Shown here: positions 17,697 through 27,549 of the stretch, piece by piece
Layout: every line of letters begins with the position of its first letter
Numbering within the stretch: the stretch's first letter is position 1
NCBI RefSeq assembly: GCF_002013375.1
Contig: NZ_MAEW01000021.1
Location: forward strand, 1 to 64,000
From: Mycobacterium sp. D16Q13
Lineage (GTDB): Bacteria; Actinomycetota; Actinomycetes; Mycobacteriales; Mycobacteriaceae
Reading direction: 5' to 3'
DNA length: 64,000 nt
Made by a program: the position numbers and the translations under genes
The notes under the pieces: model-generated
Told to the model about the DNA's origin: nothing
The model's database searches: none
Seen by the model: the letters and a program-made list of their open reading frames with translations, nothing else

Positions 17697-18713
17697 ATGA
17701 CTGGGCCGCGAAAGGGAGTGCGCTATCACGGCGACCAGGCGCTGATTCCGGGCGTCCTGGACTTCGCTGTGAATGTGCGCGCCGCCGCGCCACCGCACTG
17801 GCTGCGTGATCGGCTCGCCGTCCGGCTCGATGAGCTGGGCAGCTACCCGCCCCGCGCCGACCAGGAGCGCGCCGTTTCCGCGATCGCCGAACGACATGGC
17901 CGAACGACCGATGAGGTGCTGCCGCTGGCGGGGGCCGCAGAGGGCTTCGCAATGCTGCCCCGGCTGAGTCCGCGCCGGGCCGCCCTGTTCGCACCGGGCT
18001 TCACCGAACCGGAAGCCGTGCTTGCCGAGGCCGGTGTCCCGATCGACCACGTGGTGTTGCCGCCACCGTTCATCCTCGGCGCCGCCACCGTTCCCGACGA
18101 CGCCGACCTGGTGGTCATCGGGAACCCCACCAACCCGACCTCGGTGCTGCACCGCCGTGCGGATCTGCTCGCGTTGCGTCGTCCTGGACGAATCCTGGTG
18201 GTTGACGAGGCCTTCATGGACGCGGTGCCCGGGGAGCCGGAGTCATTGGCGGCGGAGCGACTGCCCGGCCTGGTGGTGCTGCGCAGCCTCACCAAAACGT
18301 GGGCACTCGCCGGATTGCGTGCGGGCTACGCCGTGGGTGACCCCGAGGTGCTGGACAGGCTCACGCACGGCCGTGCGCATTGGCCTTTGGGCACACTGCA
18401 ACTCGAAGCCCTCATCGCCTGCAACACCCCGGAAGCGGTCGCGCTCGCCGCGGAGGACTCCCAGCGTCTTGCCGACACGCGGCGCCAGCAGGCCGATGCG
18501 CTGCGCCGCCTAGGGTTGACTGTCACCGAAGGGGCGGCACCGTTCCTGCTGGTGACCGTGCCCGACGCCAAACTGATGCGAAAACACTTGGAGGTCAAGA
18601 ACATCGCCGTCCGCCGCTGCGACACCTTCGTGGGGCTGGGCGGCGACTATCTGCGGGTGGCGGTGCGACCCGAATGGCCGGAGCTGGTGCAAGCGATGAA
18701 GGAGATTCTGTAG
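17697..18713 (+). CDS. cobC: CobC-type PLP-dependent aminotransferase
   Basis: A 338-residue class I/II aminotransferase fold protein related to histidinol-phosphate aminotransferase and the Rv2231c CobC/CobD decarboxylase group, thought to provide aminopropanol (phosphate) for cobamide synthesis. Marks: VLDFAVNVRAA, LGSYPPRAD, VIGNPTNPTS, VVDEAFMD and the PLP lysine in SLTKTWALAGLRAGY. The next gene's GTG overlaps its stop by one base, so it heads a run of Nif3-like, zinc-ribbon and RNase H genes. Confidence 0.82.
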   Translation: MTGPRKGVRYHGDQALIPGVLDFAVNVRAAAPPHWLRDRLAVRLDELGSYPPRADQERAVSAIAERHGRTTDEVLPLAGAAEGFAMLPRLSPRRAALFAPGFTEPEAVLAEAGVPIDHVVLPPPFILGAATVPDDADLVVIGNPTNPTSVLHRRADLLALRRPGRILVVDEAFMDAVPGEPESLAAERLPGLVVLRSLTKTWALAGLRAGYAVGDPEVLDRLTHGRAHWPLGTLQLEALIACNTPEAVALAAEDSQRLADTRRQQADALRRLGLTVTEGAAPFLLVTVPDAKLMRKHLEVKNIAVRRCDTFVGLGGDYLRVAVRPEWPELVQAMKEIL

Positions 18714-19864
18714 TGGGTGTGCGGCTCGCGGACATCATCGGTGTGCTTGACGCGGCGTATCCGCCCGCCCTGGCCGAATCGTGGGATTCAGTGGGCTTGG
18801 TCTGTGGTGACCCCGAGCAGCAGGTCGAGGCGGTGACCGTCGCCGTCGATGCGACAGCGTCAGTGCTCGACGAGATGGATAGTGCTGGTTCGCCTGCCGG
18901 TTCGCATCTGCTGTTGGCGCACCACCCGCTGTTGCTGCGCGGTGTGGACACGGTGGCGGCCAGTACGCCCAAGGGCGCGCTGATCCATCGCCTCATCCGT
19001 TCGGGCGGCGCGTTGTTCACGGCGCACACCAACGCCGACTCCGCGAGCCCCGGTGTGTCCGATGCCCTCGCGGAAGCCCTTGGGCTGCAGGTGACCTCGG
19101 TGCTCGCCCCGCAGTTCGCCGACTACGACAAATGGGTGGTATTCGTGCCCACCGAATCCGCGGAGGTGGTGCGCCGCGCCATGTTCGACGCCGGCGCCGG
19201 ACAACTCGGCGCCTACTCGGACTGCTCGTGGAGCGCCACCGGTACCGGGCAGTTCCGCCCGCTGGAGGGTTCGGACCCCGCAATCGGTGTGCACGGTGTC
19301 GTGGAGCAGGTTGTCGAGGATCGGGTGGAGATGGTCGCCCCATCCCGGCTGCGCTGTGAGCTGTTCGCGGCGATTCGGGCCGCCCATCCCTATGAAGTGC
19401 CGGCCATCGACGTCCTGCCCATGGCACCCGTGCCGACGGGCACCGGTCTGGGGCGGGTGGGTGTGCTGCCCGAACCGGAGCCTCTACGTGACTTTGCATC
19501 CCGCGTCGGAGCCGCCCTGCCGAAGACCGTGTGGGGAACCCGGGCCTCCGGTGATCCGGATGCCCTGATTCAGACCGTCGCGGTCTGTGGCGGTGCGGGC
19601 GACTCGCTGTTGAGTACCGCGGTCGGATCCGGGGCTGACGCGTATGTCACCGCCGATCTGCGGCACCATCCCGCCGACGAGCATGCCCGGGCAAGTAGCG
19701 TTGCACTTGTCGACGTCGCCCATTGGGCCAGCGAGTTCCCGTGGTGTGCGCAGGCAGCGCGGGTGCTCGACACCGAATTCGGAGAGAAGTTACCGACGCG
19801 CATCTCGCCAGTTCGCACAGACCCTTGGACCCTGGGTGGTCCAGAGAAAGAAGAACGAGCATGA
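18713..19864 (+). CDS. Nif3-like dinuclear metal centre protein
   Basis: A 383-residue protein. The GTG at 18713 overlaps the cobC stop. Family marks: ALAESWDSVGLVCGDPEQ near the start, LLLAHHPLLLRG with metal-binding His residues (~62-73), THTNADSASPGV (AHTNxD motif) and the C-terminal TADLRHHPADEHA. The middle ~110 residues are the PII/CutA-like insert seen in larger members. Members form hexamers with a dimetal site; the reaction is unproven (GTP cyclohydrolase I-like activity has been proposed for some). It couples to the zinc-ribbon gene through an ATGA overlap. Confidence 0.87.
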   Translation: MGVRLADIIGVLDAAYPPALAESWDSVGLVCGDPEQQVEAVTVAVDATASVLDEMDSAGSPAGSHLLLAHHPLLLRGVDTVAASTPKGALIHRLIRSGGALFTAHTNADSASPGVSDALAEALGLQVTSVLAPQFADYDKWVVFVPTESAEVVRRAMFDAGAGQLGAYSDCSWSATGTGQFRPLEGSDPAIGVHGVVEQVVEDRVEMVAPSRLRCELFAAIRAAHPYEVPAIDVLPMAPVPTGTGLGRVGVLPEPEPLRDFASRVGAALPKTVWGTRASGDPDALIQTVAVCGGAGDSLLSTAVGSGADAYVTADLRHHPADEHARASSVALVDVAHWASEFPWCAQAARVLDTEFGEKLPTRISPVRTDPWTLGGPEKEERA

Positions 19865-20583
19865 AAGCCGATGTGGCACAACAGCGTCTCCTGGTAGATC
19901 TGGCGTCCGTAGATGCCGAATTGACGCGCCTCACGCACCGGCGTGCGAATCCGCCGGAACGCCAGGAGCACGGGGAGTTGCAGGCGCAGCAGCGGAAGAT
20001 TCTCGGCGACGTGAGTGCGCTCGGTCTGGCTCTGGAAGACCTGGATGTTCAGGTGGCGAAGCTGGACACCGAGGTGACCGCCGTGCGTCAACGGGAGGAC
20101 CGCGACCGTTCCTTGCTGGCCTCGGGCAGCGTGAACCCGAAGGAACTCGTCGATATTCAGCATGAGCTCGACACCCTGGAGCGCCGCCAGTCCAGCCTCG
20201 AGGACTCCGAGCTGGAGCTGATGGAGCGTCGCGAGGAGCTCCAGGCCCAACAGGCTTCGGCTCAGGCCAGCGCCGACAAGATCGCCGAACGGATCGCGGA
20301 AATCGAGCGGCTCCAGCGTGCGATTTCCATCGACACCGATGCCGAGGAGAACCAGATTCGGCAGCGTCGTGACGGCCTGTCGTCCTCCATCGACGGGGCG
20401 CTGCTGGAAGCCTATGAACGGCAGCGCCGCTCGGGAGGTCCGGGAGCGGGATTATTACAAGGCAACAAGTGCGGCGCGTGCCGTATCGAGTTGGACCGCG
20501 GTGAGCTGTCCCGGATCTCGGCCGCGGCCGCCGACGAGGTGCTGCGGTGCCCCGAGTGCAGTGCGATCCTGGTGCGCCTGTGA
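19861..20583 (+). CDS. Zinc-ribbon coiled-coil protein (Rv2229c/CdsZ type)
   Basis: A 240-residue protein. Residues ~1-190 are a long antiparallel coiled coil rich in Glu, Gln, Arg and Leu. The C-terminal zinc ribbon is CGACRIEL ... RCPECSAIL (four Cys). Mycobacterial homologues are annotated as a zinc-ribbon regulatory protein (CdsZ); related bacterial proteins have been tied to RNA or ribosome functions, which is not settled. It overlaps both neighbours (ATGA upstream; GTGA downstream with the RNase H gene), so the three are translated as a unit. Confidence 0.85.
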   Translation: MKADVAQQRLLVDLASVDAELTRLTHRRANPPERQEHGELQAQQRKILGDVSALGLALEDLDVQVAKLDTEVTAVRQREDRDRSLLASGSVNPKELVDIQHELDTLERRQSSLEDSELELMERREELQAQQASAQASADKIAERIAEIERLQRAISIDTDAEENQIRQRRDGLSSSIDGALLEAYERQRRSGGPGAGLLQGNKCGACRIELDRGELSRISAAAADEVLRCPECSAILVRL

Positions 20584-21692
20584 GAGTTCTTGTCGAGGCC
20601 GACGGTGGTTCGCGCGGTAACCCCGGGCTGGCCGGATATGGCGCCGTGGTGTTCGCCCCGGATCATGAGACGGTACTGGGCGAGGCCTGCGAGGCGATCG
20701 GTCATGCCACCAACAATGTGGCCGAATACCGCGGTCTGATAGCGGGATTGGCGGAGGCGGCGCGACTGGGCGCCACTGAGGTAAGCGTCTCGATGGACTC
20801 CAAACTCGTCGTCGAACAGATGTCCGGCCGCTGGAAGGTCAAACATCCCGACCTCATCACGCTGTACCGGCAGGCGATCACCGCGGCGATGCAGTTCGAA
20901 ACCGTCGACTACAAGTGGATTCCCCGGGAGCGCAATAAGCACGCCGATCGGCTGGCCAATGAGGCGATGGACCGTGCCAGTGGCATCGAACCCAAGGTTC
21001 CGAAGAAGCCCAAGGAAACCAAAGAAGCCAAGGAGCCCAAGCCTGCCGATGCCGCGCCGGGCTGGACCGGTGCGCGCGGCAAGCCCACCCGAATGCTGCT
21101 GCTTCGCCACGGGCAGACCGAGCTTTCGGTGCAGCGCCGGTACTCCGGTCGCGGGAATCCTGAGCTGACCGAACTGGGGCGCGATCAGGCCGCGAAGGCG
21201 GCACGTTACCTCGCGAGCCGCGGTGGTATCGCGGCCGTCATCAGCTCGCCGCTGGGCCGCGCTAAGGAGACTGCCGCTGCGGCCGCCGAGGCACTGGGAG
21301 TACCGCTGACGGTTGATGACGATCTGATCGAAACCGACTTCGGCACGTGGGAGGGTTTGACGTTCTCCGAAGCTTCCGCGCGTGATCCGCAGCTGCACGC
21401 CCAGTGGCTCAGCGATACCTCGGTGACTCCGCCGGAAGGGGAGAGCTTCGATACCGTGCACCACCGGGTGCGCCGTGCCCGCAATCGGATCATCGCCGAG
21501 TACGGCGACGCCACGGTTTTGGTGGTCTCCCATGTGACGCCCATCAAGACGCTGCTGCGCCTGGCACTAGATGCGGGACCCAGCCTGCTGTACCGGTTGC
21601 ACCTGGATCTGGCCTCGCTGAGCATCGCCGAGTTCTACTCGGACGGGCCGGCTTCAGTGCGACTCGTCAATGAGACCTCGTACCTGACTTAG
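20580..21692 (+). CDS. Bifunctional RNase HI / acid phosphatase
   Basis: A 370-residue fusion. Residues ~1-135 are RNase HI: EADGGSRGNPG (first Asp), AEYRGLIAGL (Glu), SMDSKLVVEQM (Asp) and RNKHADRLAN (last Asp). A Lys/Pro/Glu-rich linker (~140-165) follows. Residues ~170-370 are a histidine phosphatase with LLRHGQTE at the start and SHVTPIK near the end. This matches M. tuberculosis Rv2228c, which hydrolyses RNA in RNA:DNA hybrids and has an acid phosphatase/CobC-like domain. The phosphatase half could act on alpha-ribazole phosphate, in line with nearby cobalamin genes. Confidence 0.93.
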   Translation: MRVLVEADGGSRGNPGLAGYGAVVFAPDHETVLGEACEAIGHATNNVAEYRGLIAGLAEAARLGATEVSVSMDSKLVVEQMSGRWKVKHPDLITLYRQAITAAMQFETVDYKWIPRERNKHADRLANEAMDRASGIEPKVPKKPKETKEAKEPKPADAAPGWTGARGKPTRMLLLRHGQTELSVQRRYSGRGNPELTELGRDQAAKAARYLASRGGIAAVISSPLGRAKETAAAAAEALGVPLTVDDDLIETDFGTWEGLTFSEASARDPQLHAQWLSDTSVTPPEGESFDTVHHRVRRARNRIIAEYGDATVLVVSHVTPIKTLLRLALDAGPSLLYRLHLDLASLSIAEFYSDGPASVRLVNETSYLT

Positions 21693-21701
21693 GCTGTCGC
21701 C

Positions 21702-22505
21702 ATGGCTTCTCGCGATCACGGCGATCCGGGCGATGCGCCCACCATTGCCCCACCCCTGGCAGATGTCGCCAACCCGGCTCGGCCTTCGGCCGCCGAGGAG
21801 GCGAGAACGGTTGCGGCGTCGACGAACATCGCGACCCTTGCGAGCCTGTCTGCCGACGGTGAGCCATGGGCGTCGCTGGTCACCTATGGGCTACTGGGTG
21901 GGTCGCCGGTGCTCTGCGTATCGAAGATGGCTGAGCACGGACGCAACCTGATACGCGACCCCCGAGCGAGCGTTTCCATCGTGGCGCCCGACGCCCCCGA
22001 GGATCCGTTGGCCAACACCCGGATCACCCTTGCCGGGAAGGTGCGCCGGCCCAGCCCGGACGAGCTGCCCGCGGCGCGTGAGGCCCACATCGCTGCGGTG
22101 CCCGCCGCCCGCTATTACATCGACTACAGCGATTTCTCTGTCTGGATTCTGGACGTCGAACGCGTGCGCTGGGTGGGCGGCTACGGCCGCATGGACTCGG
22201 CAAGTGGCGCCGATTACGATTCGGCCGCACCAGATCCCGTCTCGCCCAAGGCTGATCGAGCGGTCACTCACCTCAACGACGATCACGGGCAGGCGCTGCT
22301 CGCGATGGCACAACGACTCGGTGGATACCCGGACGCCACCGCGGCTCGTTGTGAGGGAGCAGACCGATACGGGCTGGATATCCGGGTGAGTACGCCGCGG
22401 GGTTGGTCCGTGACCCGAGTCGGCTACGTCGATCCGATTGATTCGATCGATGAGCTCCGCGGTGCGACCGTGCAGCTGGCACGGCTGGCCGACCCGGGCG
22501 CCTAG
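21702..22505 (+). CDS. HugZ-like heme/FMN-binding split-barrel protein (DUF2470)
   Basis: A 267-residue protein with an N-terminal pyridoxamine-phosphate-oxidase-like split barrel (~25-165; ATLASLSADGEPWASLVTY, PRASVSIVAP) and a C-terminal DUF2470 domain (~185-260; VTHLNDDHGQALLAM with HLNDDH). HugZ proteins bind and degrade heme, but many actinobacterial members are of unknown activity. It lies 9 bases after the RNase H gene on the same strand. The start ATG at 21702 gives a hydrophilic Pro-rich N-terminus. Confidence 0.75.
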   Translation: MASRDHGDPGDAPTIAPPLADVANPARPSAAEEARTVAASTNIATLASLSADGEPWASLVTYGLLGGSPVLCVSKMAEHGRNLIRDPRASVSIVAPDAPEDPLANTRITLAGKVRRPSPDELPAAREAHIAAVPAARYYIDYSDFSVWILDVERVRWVGGYGRMDSASGADYDSAAPDPVSPKADRAVTHLNDDHGQALLAMAQRLGGYPDATAARCEGADRYGLDIRVSTPRGWSVTRVGYVDPIDSIDELRGATVQLARLADPGA

Positions 22506-22567
22506 CGCACCCAGGTTTCGATATCCACCAATCGGGGCAAGATTGTGGATGACTCAGATCGCGATCG

Positions 22568-22876
22568 TCATCGCTCCACGGTGCCGCCGCTGCCCTGGGT
22601 AAAGGGCCGCAGCGCCAGAACATAGATGACGACGATGGCGACAGGTACGGCCAAAGGCAGCCACGATGCGTGCCATGCGGGTGCCGCCGCCGCGAGCAAT
22701 GCCACGCAACCGAACAGCAGCGCGGGAAGAACGTCGGACGGCCAATGCCGGGTGTATGCGGCCGACAGACACATCACGGCGGTCATACCGGAGAGCATCG
22801 CGATCACCGGGGACGTATCGGTGCGTGCCAGGACGCCGATGACCAACAGCACGGCCAACACCACACTCGTTTTCAT
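22568..22876 (-). CDS. Small membrane protein
   Basis: A 102-residue protein of three to four hydrophobic segments (TSVVLAVLLVIGVLA; VIAMLSGMTAVMCLSAAY; LPALLFGCVALLAAAAP; LPLAVPVAIVVIYVLAL). The ATG at 22876 overlaps the DUF58 stop by 4 bases, so it is the last gene of the MoxR operon. I do not recognise a family; its position suggests an accessory membrane part of the MoxR/DUF58 system. Confidence 0.7.
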   Translation of the reverse strand: MKTSVVLAVLLVIGVLARTDTSPVIAMLSGMTAVMCLSAAYTRHWPSDVLPALLFGCVALLAAAAPAWHASWLPLAVPVAIVVIYVLALRPFTQGSGGTVER

Positions 22877-24102
22877 CGGCGCCGTGCCATTCGCGGGCGC
22901 CGCGGCAGCAGGTGCATGGCGTGGTTGAGTCCCGAATCGTGACTCCAGCCGATCACGTCGACTCCCGTCACAGCGATATTGCGATACATCCGGGAACGTT
23001 CCAATCGCCACCAGCGCGCGACGATCGGATCGGGTTCCTCACGGAAAGGCAAGCGGTCGAGCACATCGACCACCAGCACCGGGTGCCCGCGCCGCCTAAG
23101 GTCGGTGAGGGCCAGACCGAAATCGGCGTTCATCAGCGTGGAGAACGCCACCACGATCGCGTTGGGCGGCATCGCCGCGCGCGGGGCCAGCGCACTGACG
23201 CTCTGTGAATGCCATTCTCCGGCATCCAGAACGGCGTCCAGCAGGCGATAGAACTGGTGGCGGCCGATGTCGGGAGCAAGCCAGCGTGGAGCACTGCCCA
23301 ACAGGACAACACCCGCCCGGTCTCCGCGCTGCAACACCGACTGCACCAGCTGGGCAGCGCCACGCGCGGATCGCTCCGTCGCCGTTGTTGCCGGACCCGA
23401 CGGCTGCGGATAGGTGTCGATCAGAACGACAACATCGGCGGCCCGATCGGTCAGCCGGTCGGTGACATGCAATCTTCCCCGCCGCGCACTGACTCTCCAA
23501 TTGACTGTTCGCAGTGAGTCACCCGGGACATACTCACGAATGTCCGCATATTCGACGCCCGGTCCATGGTGTCGCGTCAGGTGTGTGCCGATCCGGTCGG
23601 GCAGGTCGGCGGGCGGCAGCGTGACGTCCTGCGGGTCTGCCAATGGGTACACACGCAGCTCTGCGGCAGGCAGCGTTACCGGAGCGCCAGCCCACAGGCC
23701 AGACGTGGAAACTGTGTGAACCTGAACCGCAATGGTGTACCGGCCCCAGCGTTCAGCCGACACGTGCATGGTGATCTGGTTCGGCGCTCTCGCCTTGCCC
23801 ACCTCGATGTGCAGACCCTCCACGGGCGCCGGGAGTAGCCGGCAGACCACCGCCGGTTCGGCCGATTCGATCGTCGTGGTGATGGTTACCGTCTCAGACT
23901 CCAAGCACCGTAACGGTTCTGACTCCTCGGAAACCCATACCCGGCCATCCTTGGGGCGTTGGGTGGCTCCGACGAGGACGCCGATGAAAGGTGCCGCGAA
24001 CATGACCAACTGCCACCGGCCCGTCACCATCGCAAGTGTCAACGCGGTGCCGGCGCAGGCAGCCAGCGCAGATGTCAGCGGGGAAGCGCGCCAACTGATC
24101 AT
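22873..24102 (-). CDS. DUF58 domain protein of MoxR operon
   Basis: A 409-residue protein. The ATG at 24102 overlaps the MoxR stop (ATGA). Two hydrophobic helices (~10-50) lead to a beta-rich region and the DUF58 domain, recognised by EYADIREYVPGDSLRTVNWRVSARR-type sequence (EYxxGDxxRxIxW) near 195-220, followed by a von Willebrand A-like stretch DVVVLIDTYP. DUF58 proteins partner with MoxR ATPases in assembly or activation of membrane or secreted complexes. Specific client unknown. Confidence 0.87.
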   Translation of the reverse strand: MISWRASPLTSALAACAGTALTLAMVTGRWQLVMFAAPFIGVLVGATQRPKDGRVWVSEESEPLRCLESETVTITTTIESAEPAVVCRLLPAPVEGLHIEVGKARAPNQITMHVSAERWGRYTIAVQVHTVSTSGLWAGAPVTLPAAELRVYPLADPQDVTLPPADLPDRIGTHLTRHHGPGVEYADIREYVPGDSLRTVNWRVSARRGRLHVTDRLTDRAADVVVLIDTYPQPSGPATTATERSARGAAQLVQSVLQRGDRAGVVLLGSAPRWLAPDIGRHQFYRLLDAVLDAGEWHSQSVSALAPRAAMPPNAIVVAFSTLMNADFGLALTDLRRRGHPVLVVDVLDRLPFREEPDPIVARWWRLERSRMYRNIAVTGVDVIGWSHDSGLNHAMHLLPRRPRMARRR

Positions 24103-25061
24103 CCGGACGCTCGCGGTACTGGCAGCCGGTGTAACAGTTCGTCGACCACATGCGCGCCGGTGATGCGGCGTACCCACATCTCCGGACGCAGACTGATCCG
24201 GTGCGCGACAGCGGGTACGGCGAGCGCTTTGACATCCTCGGGTATCACAAAGTCGCGGCCGAGCAGCATGGCCCGCGCCCGCGACATCTGCACCAAGTCC
24301 AGCTCCGCACGCGGACTGGCACCGACCTCGACATGCGAGTGAGTGCGCGTCGCGGCGGCCAGCGCGACGATATAGCGAAGGACATCCGGATGTACCGAAA
24401 CGTGTTCCACCGCTTCCCGCATCATCACAAGGTCTTCGGCGGCGATCACTTGCGACACAATCGGCTGCGCTGATCCGCGGTTCAATCGCCGCTGCAGCAT
24501 TTCCATCTCGAGGTCCTCGCTGAGATATCCCAATTGCAGCCGCATCGCGAACCGGTCCAGCTGTGCCTCCGGTAGCGGATACGTTCCCTCATACTCGATG
24601 GGGTTGTCCGTCGCCAGCACCACGAATGGGGCTGGCAGTCTGCGGGTTTCGCCGTCGATGCTGACCTGCCCCTCCGCCATCGCTTCCAGCAGCGCCGATT
24701 GCGTCTTGGGTGGAGTGCGGTTGATCTCGTCGGCCAGCAGGAGATTCGTGAAGATCGGTCCGGTACGAAACTCGAACAGCCCGGAAGACATGTCGTAGAT
24801 CGTGGAGCCCAGCAGATCGGCGGGCAGCAGATCTGGCGTGAACTGCACTCGGGCGAAATCTAGCCCCAGCGCTGCCGCGAACGATCGGGCGATCAGCGTT
24901 TTGCCCAGGCCCGGTAGATCCTCGATGAGGACATGCCCGCGCGCGAGGATCGTCAACAGAATCAGTTGCAGCGCATCGCGTTTTCCGACAACAACCCGTT
25001 CGATCTCCGTCAGCACCGCGTCGGCGTGTTGGGTCGCGACGGCAACCGGAAGTGTCGTCAC
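24099..25061 (-). CDS. MoxR family AAA+ ATPase
   Basis: A 320-residue ATPase: Walker A-like LIEDLPGLGKTLIA (~48-61), Walker B LLADEINRTPPKTQSALLEAM, sensor ATDNPIEYEGTYPLPEAQLDRF and the C-terminal lid (SPRAELDLVQMSRARAML). MoxR ATPases act as chaperones that insert cofactors or remodel partner complexes with a VWA/DUF58 protein. It overlaps both neighbours by 4 bases, in a five-gene operon with DUF4129 and DUF58 proteins. Confidence 0.93.
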   Translation of the reverse strand: MTTLPVAVATQHADAVLTEIERVVVGKRDALQLILLTILARGHVLIEDLPGLGKTLIARSFAAALGLDFARVQFTPDLLPADLLGSTIYDMSSGLFEFRTGPIFTNLLLADEINRTPPKTQSALLEAMAEGQVSIDGETRRLPAPFVVLATDNPIEYEGTYPLPEAQLDRFAMRLQLGYLSEDLEMEMLQRRLNRGSAQPIVSQVIAAEDLVMMREAVEHVSVHPDVLRYIVALAAATRTHSHVEVGASPRAELDLVQMSRARAMLLGRDFVIPEDVKALAVPAVAHRISLRPEMWVRRITGAHVVDELLHRLPVPRASG

Positions 25062-25543
25062 ATCTGCTCCAATCGGTCGAGTATCGATTGCAGTACGGCG
25101 CGCCCGGGGGCCGGTTCAGCACGGTCCTTATGCGACGCGCCATTCGGGTCGACCCAGGGCCACAGGTCGGGGCCAAACATCATGCGCCCGGTCGCGGCGA
25201 GCGCGGCGCGATCTTTTGACTGTCGATGACCTGCCGCGGTCTCGAAATCGGCCGCGATGAGGGGCCGCAGATGTCGATCCCAGTCGCCGCGAGTCCGTTC
25301 GGCCCAACTGATCCTCGCCTCGGCACGGGCAAGCCATCGGTGCAACGTCTCGTCCGCCGGAAGGCTGGCCGGGGGCAGCGGCCTTGGTTCCGGCGGATTC
25401 CGCAGCTGCCTCCACAGCAGGTACAGGGCGACGGCGACCACAGCGCCGGTGATCGGAAGAGTGAGGGAGCGCAGCGGACTGGAAGCCACACAGGCTTCGG
25501 CCAGGATCACCACCAGCAGCACGGCCGGTACGAACCATTTCAT
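25058..25543 (-). CDS. Membrane protein of MoxR operon
   Basis: A 161-residue protein with two N-terminal hydrophobic segments (FVPAVLLVVILAEACVA; ITGAVVAVALYLLW) and a soluble C-terminal part containing RISWAERTRGDWDRHLRPLI. In mycobacteria a protein of this type regularly sits between the DUF4129 and moxR genes; I know no assigned function. It overlaps both neighbours by 4 bases. Confidence 0.75.
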   Translation of the reverse strand: MKWFVPAVLLVVILAEACVASSPLRSLTLPITGAVVAVALYLLWRQLRNPPEPRPLPPASLPADETLHRWLARAEARISWAERTRGDWDRHLRPLIAADFETAAGHRQSKDRAALAATGRMMFGPDLWPWVDPNGASHKDRAEPAPGRAVLQSILDRLEQM

Positions 25544-26463
25544 TGCCTGCTCCGAAGGTCGTCCAGCACGTTCTGCAGCCAGCGCACCGCGGACTCACGA
25601 TCGGTCTGGGTCATCTGGTGTGGGCTGAATCGTGCCTCGGAGAAGAGCGAGACGAGCTGGGTGCCCGCATGCGAGTGGAGGGCACCGATGTGGACCGCTC
25701 GCTGCAAGACTTCCGACGGGGTATCCGAGGCAAGCGGTGCCGCCTCCGGTGCCGCCGTGAGCCCCTGCTCCATGGCGGCGTAGCACGCGATGATCGATGC
25801 GCGCGGATCTCGGCCCGGCTCGGCGACCTCGGCGAGGCCGAGTTCGACGAGATGGGCGAGTGACCCGGGTGTCGCATCGAGGCCTTCGGATTCCGCAGAG
25901 GGGCCGCCACCGGCATCTAGGGCATCCGGATCGTTGCGTCTCAGCACGAAGATCGCCACAGCGATGCCGATCAACACCACACCGAGGATCACCATGGGCG
26001 CGCCGGACTCTTCCCGACCGGGTGAGTTGCCCGAGGTCTTATGGGACCCGGCCTCGGCGGCCGGTCGCGGTTCCGAGGTGCCAGGGGCAGGTTCTCGCAC
26101 CGGAGAATCGCCCGCCGGCCGGGTCAGATAGAGCGACATCCACACCGCACTCGTCAGGGCGAGAACGCTGGCGGCGGCGATGATCGCCTCGCGCCGGGTC
26201 AACCCGTGTAACCGCACATACGATGGGCTCTCGGCCGAGACCGGCATTCCGGGACGCCGTCGCCGCAGACTCAACAGAATGAGAATGGCGACGACACCAC
26301 ACAGCAAGAGCTGCAAGGCTATTGAACGAGGCTCATCGCGAGGTTCCTCGGGCCGGGGGAGAATCGCTGGGTCCGGCAGATAGCTGCGTAGTGCGACGAC
26401 CAACAGCGCGACGAGGACGAGGAGCCCGGCCGCTCGAACGAACAGTTTGTTTGTACTGTTCAT
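25540..26463 (-). CDS. DUF4129 membrane protein
   Basis: A 307-residue protein with four hydrophobic segments (~10-25, ~48-63, ~95-112, ~157-172) separated by Pro/Glu-rich loops. The C-terminal domain (~195-305; RASIIACYAAMEQGL, TPSEVLQRAV, LVSLFSEARFSPHQMT) is the DUF4129 motif, found in some transglutaminase-linked proteins. It is the first gene of the MoxR operon. A promoter should lie in the short gap before 26507, but I cannot assign one. Confidence 0.82.
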   Translation of the reverse strand: MNSTNKLFVRAAGLLVLVALLVVALRSYLPDPAILPRPEEPRDEPRSIALQLLLCGVVAILILLSLRRRRPGMPVSAESPSYVRLHGLTRREAIIAAASVLALTSAVWMSLYLTRPAGDSPVREPAPGTSEPRPAAEAGSHKTSGNSPGREESGAPMVILGVVLIGIAVAIFVLRRNDPDALDAGGGPSAESEGLDATPGSLAHLVELGLAEVAEPGRDPRASIIACYAAMEQGLTAAPEAAPLASDTPSEVLQRAVHIGALHSHAGTQLVSLFSEARFSPHQMTQTDRESAVRWLQNVLDDLRSRQ

Positions 26464-26506
26464 GCCTCATCGTCACATGTAGACGGCCATTCGCGTCAGC
26501 AGACGG

Positions 26507-26890
26507 TCATGAATAGGTGCCCTCAGGGATGAGGTTGGTGATGCAGAACGGGTGACCGGCCGGGTCGATCAGTACCCGCCATCCGCCCGGATTCGGCTGG
26601 GTGTCGGCCTTGGTCGCCCCGAGCCCGAGGATGCGTGCCTCCTCGGCATCCAGGTCTGCCGCCGCGAGCTCGAGGTGCAGTTGTTTCGGTAGCGCACCCG
26701 TCGGCCACTGCGGCGGCTGATGGTCTGCCACGCGCTGAAAGGTGAGCAGCACGGCGGCACCTTTCAGTGCGGCCATATCCGGGCTCTCGAATAGAATCTC
26801 CAGGTCAAGCACCTGCTGGTAGAACCGGGCGAGTGCCGCCGGATCCGAACAGTCGATCGATATCGCGCCCAGTCGAGCCGTTGTCGTCAT
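26507..26890 (-). CDS. VOC superfamily (glyoxalase-like) protein
   Basis: A 127-residue two-repeat VOC fold: LGAISIDCSDPAALARFYQQVLDLEI at the start, QLHLELAAADLDAEEARILGLGA in the middle and VLIDPAGHPFCI at the end. VOC proteins bind a metal and act as lyases, dioxygenases or drug-binding proteins; the substrate here cannot be told. It is divergent from rnpB, about 32 bases away. Confidence 0.87.
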   Translation of the reverse strand: MTTTARLGAISIDCSDPAALARFYQQVLDLEILFESPDMAALKGAAVLLTFQRVADHQPPQWPTGALPKQLHLELAAADLDAEEARILGLGATKADTQPNPGGWRVLIDPAGHPFCITNLIPEGTYS

Positions 26891-26921
26891 GGCGATGAGC
26901 TTGTCACGAGTACGATGACCG

Positions 26922-27352
<431 letters not shown>

Positions 27353-27549
27353 TCCAGATCTACCAGTCGATATGTGGTCAGAAATATGGCCGCGCATCCT
27401 TCAAGTCTGCCGGGCACGCCGAAAGGCTGCGCCCCCGCGCTTGCGTTGCTGCATGAGTCGGTAAGTGCTTCGGCCGAAAAATTGCCGATCCGCGGAGGGC
27501 TAAATCCTGGTCCGCAAAGTCCGACTCCGGCCGGAGGTAGGCTCGACTC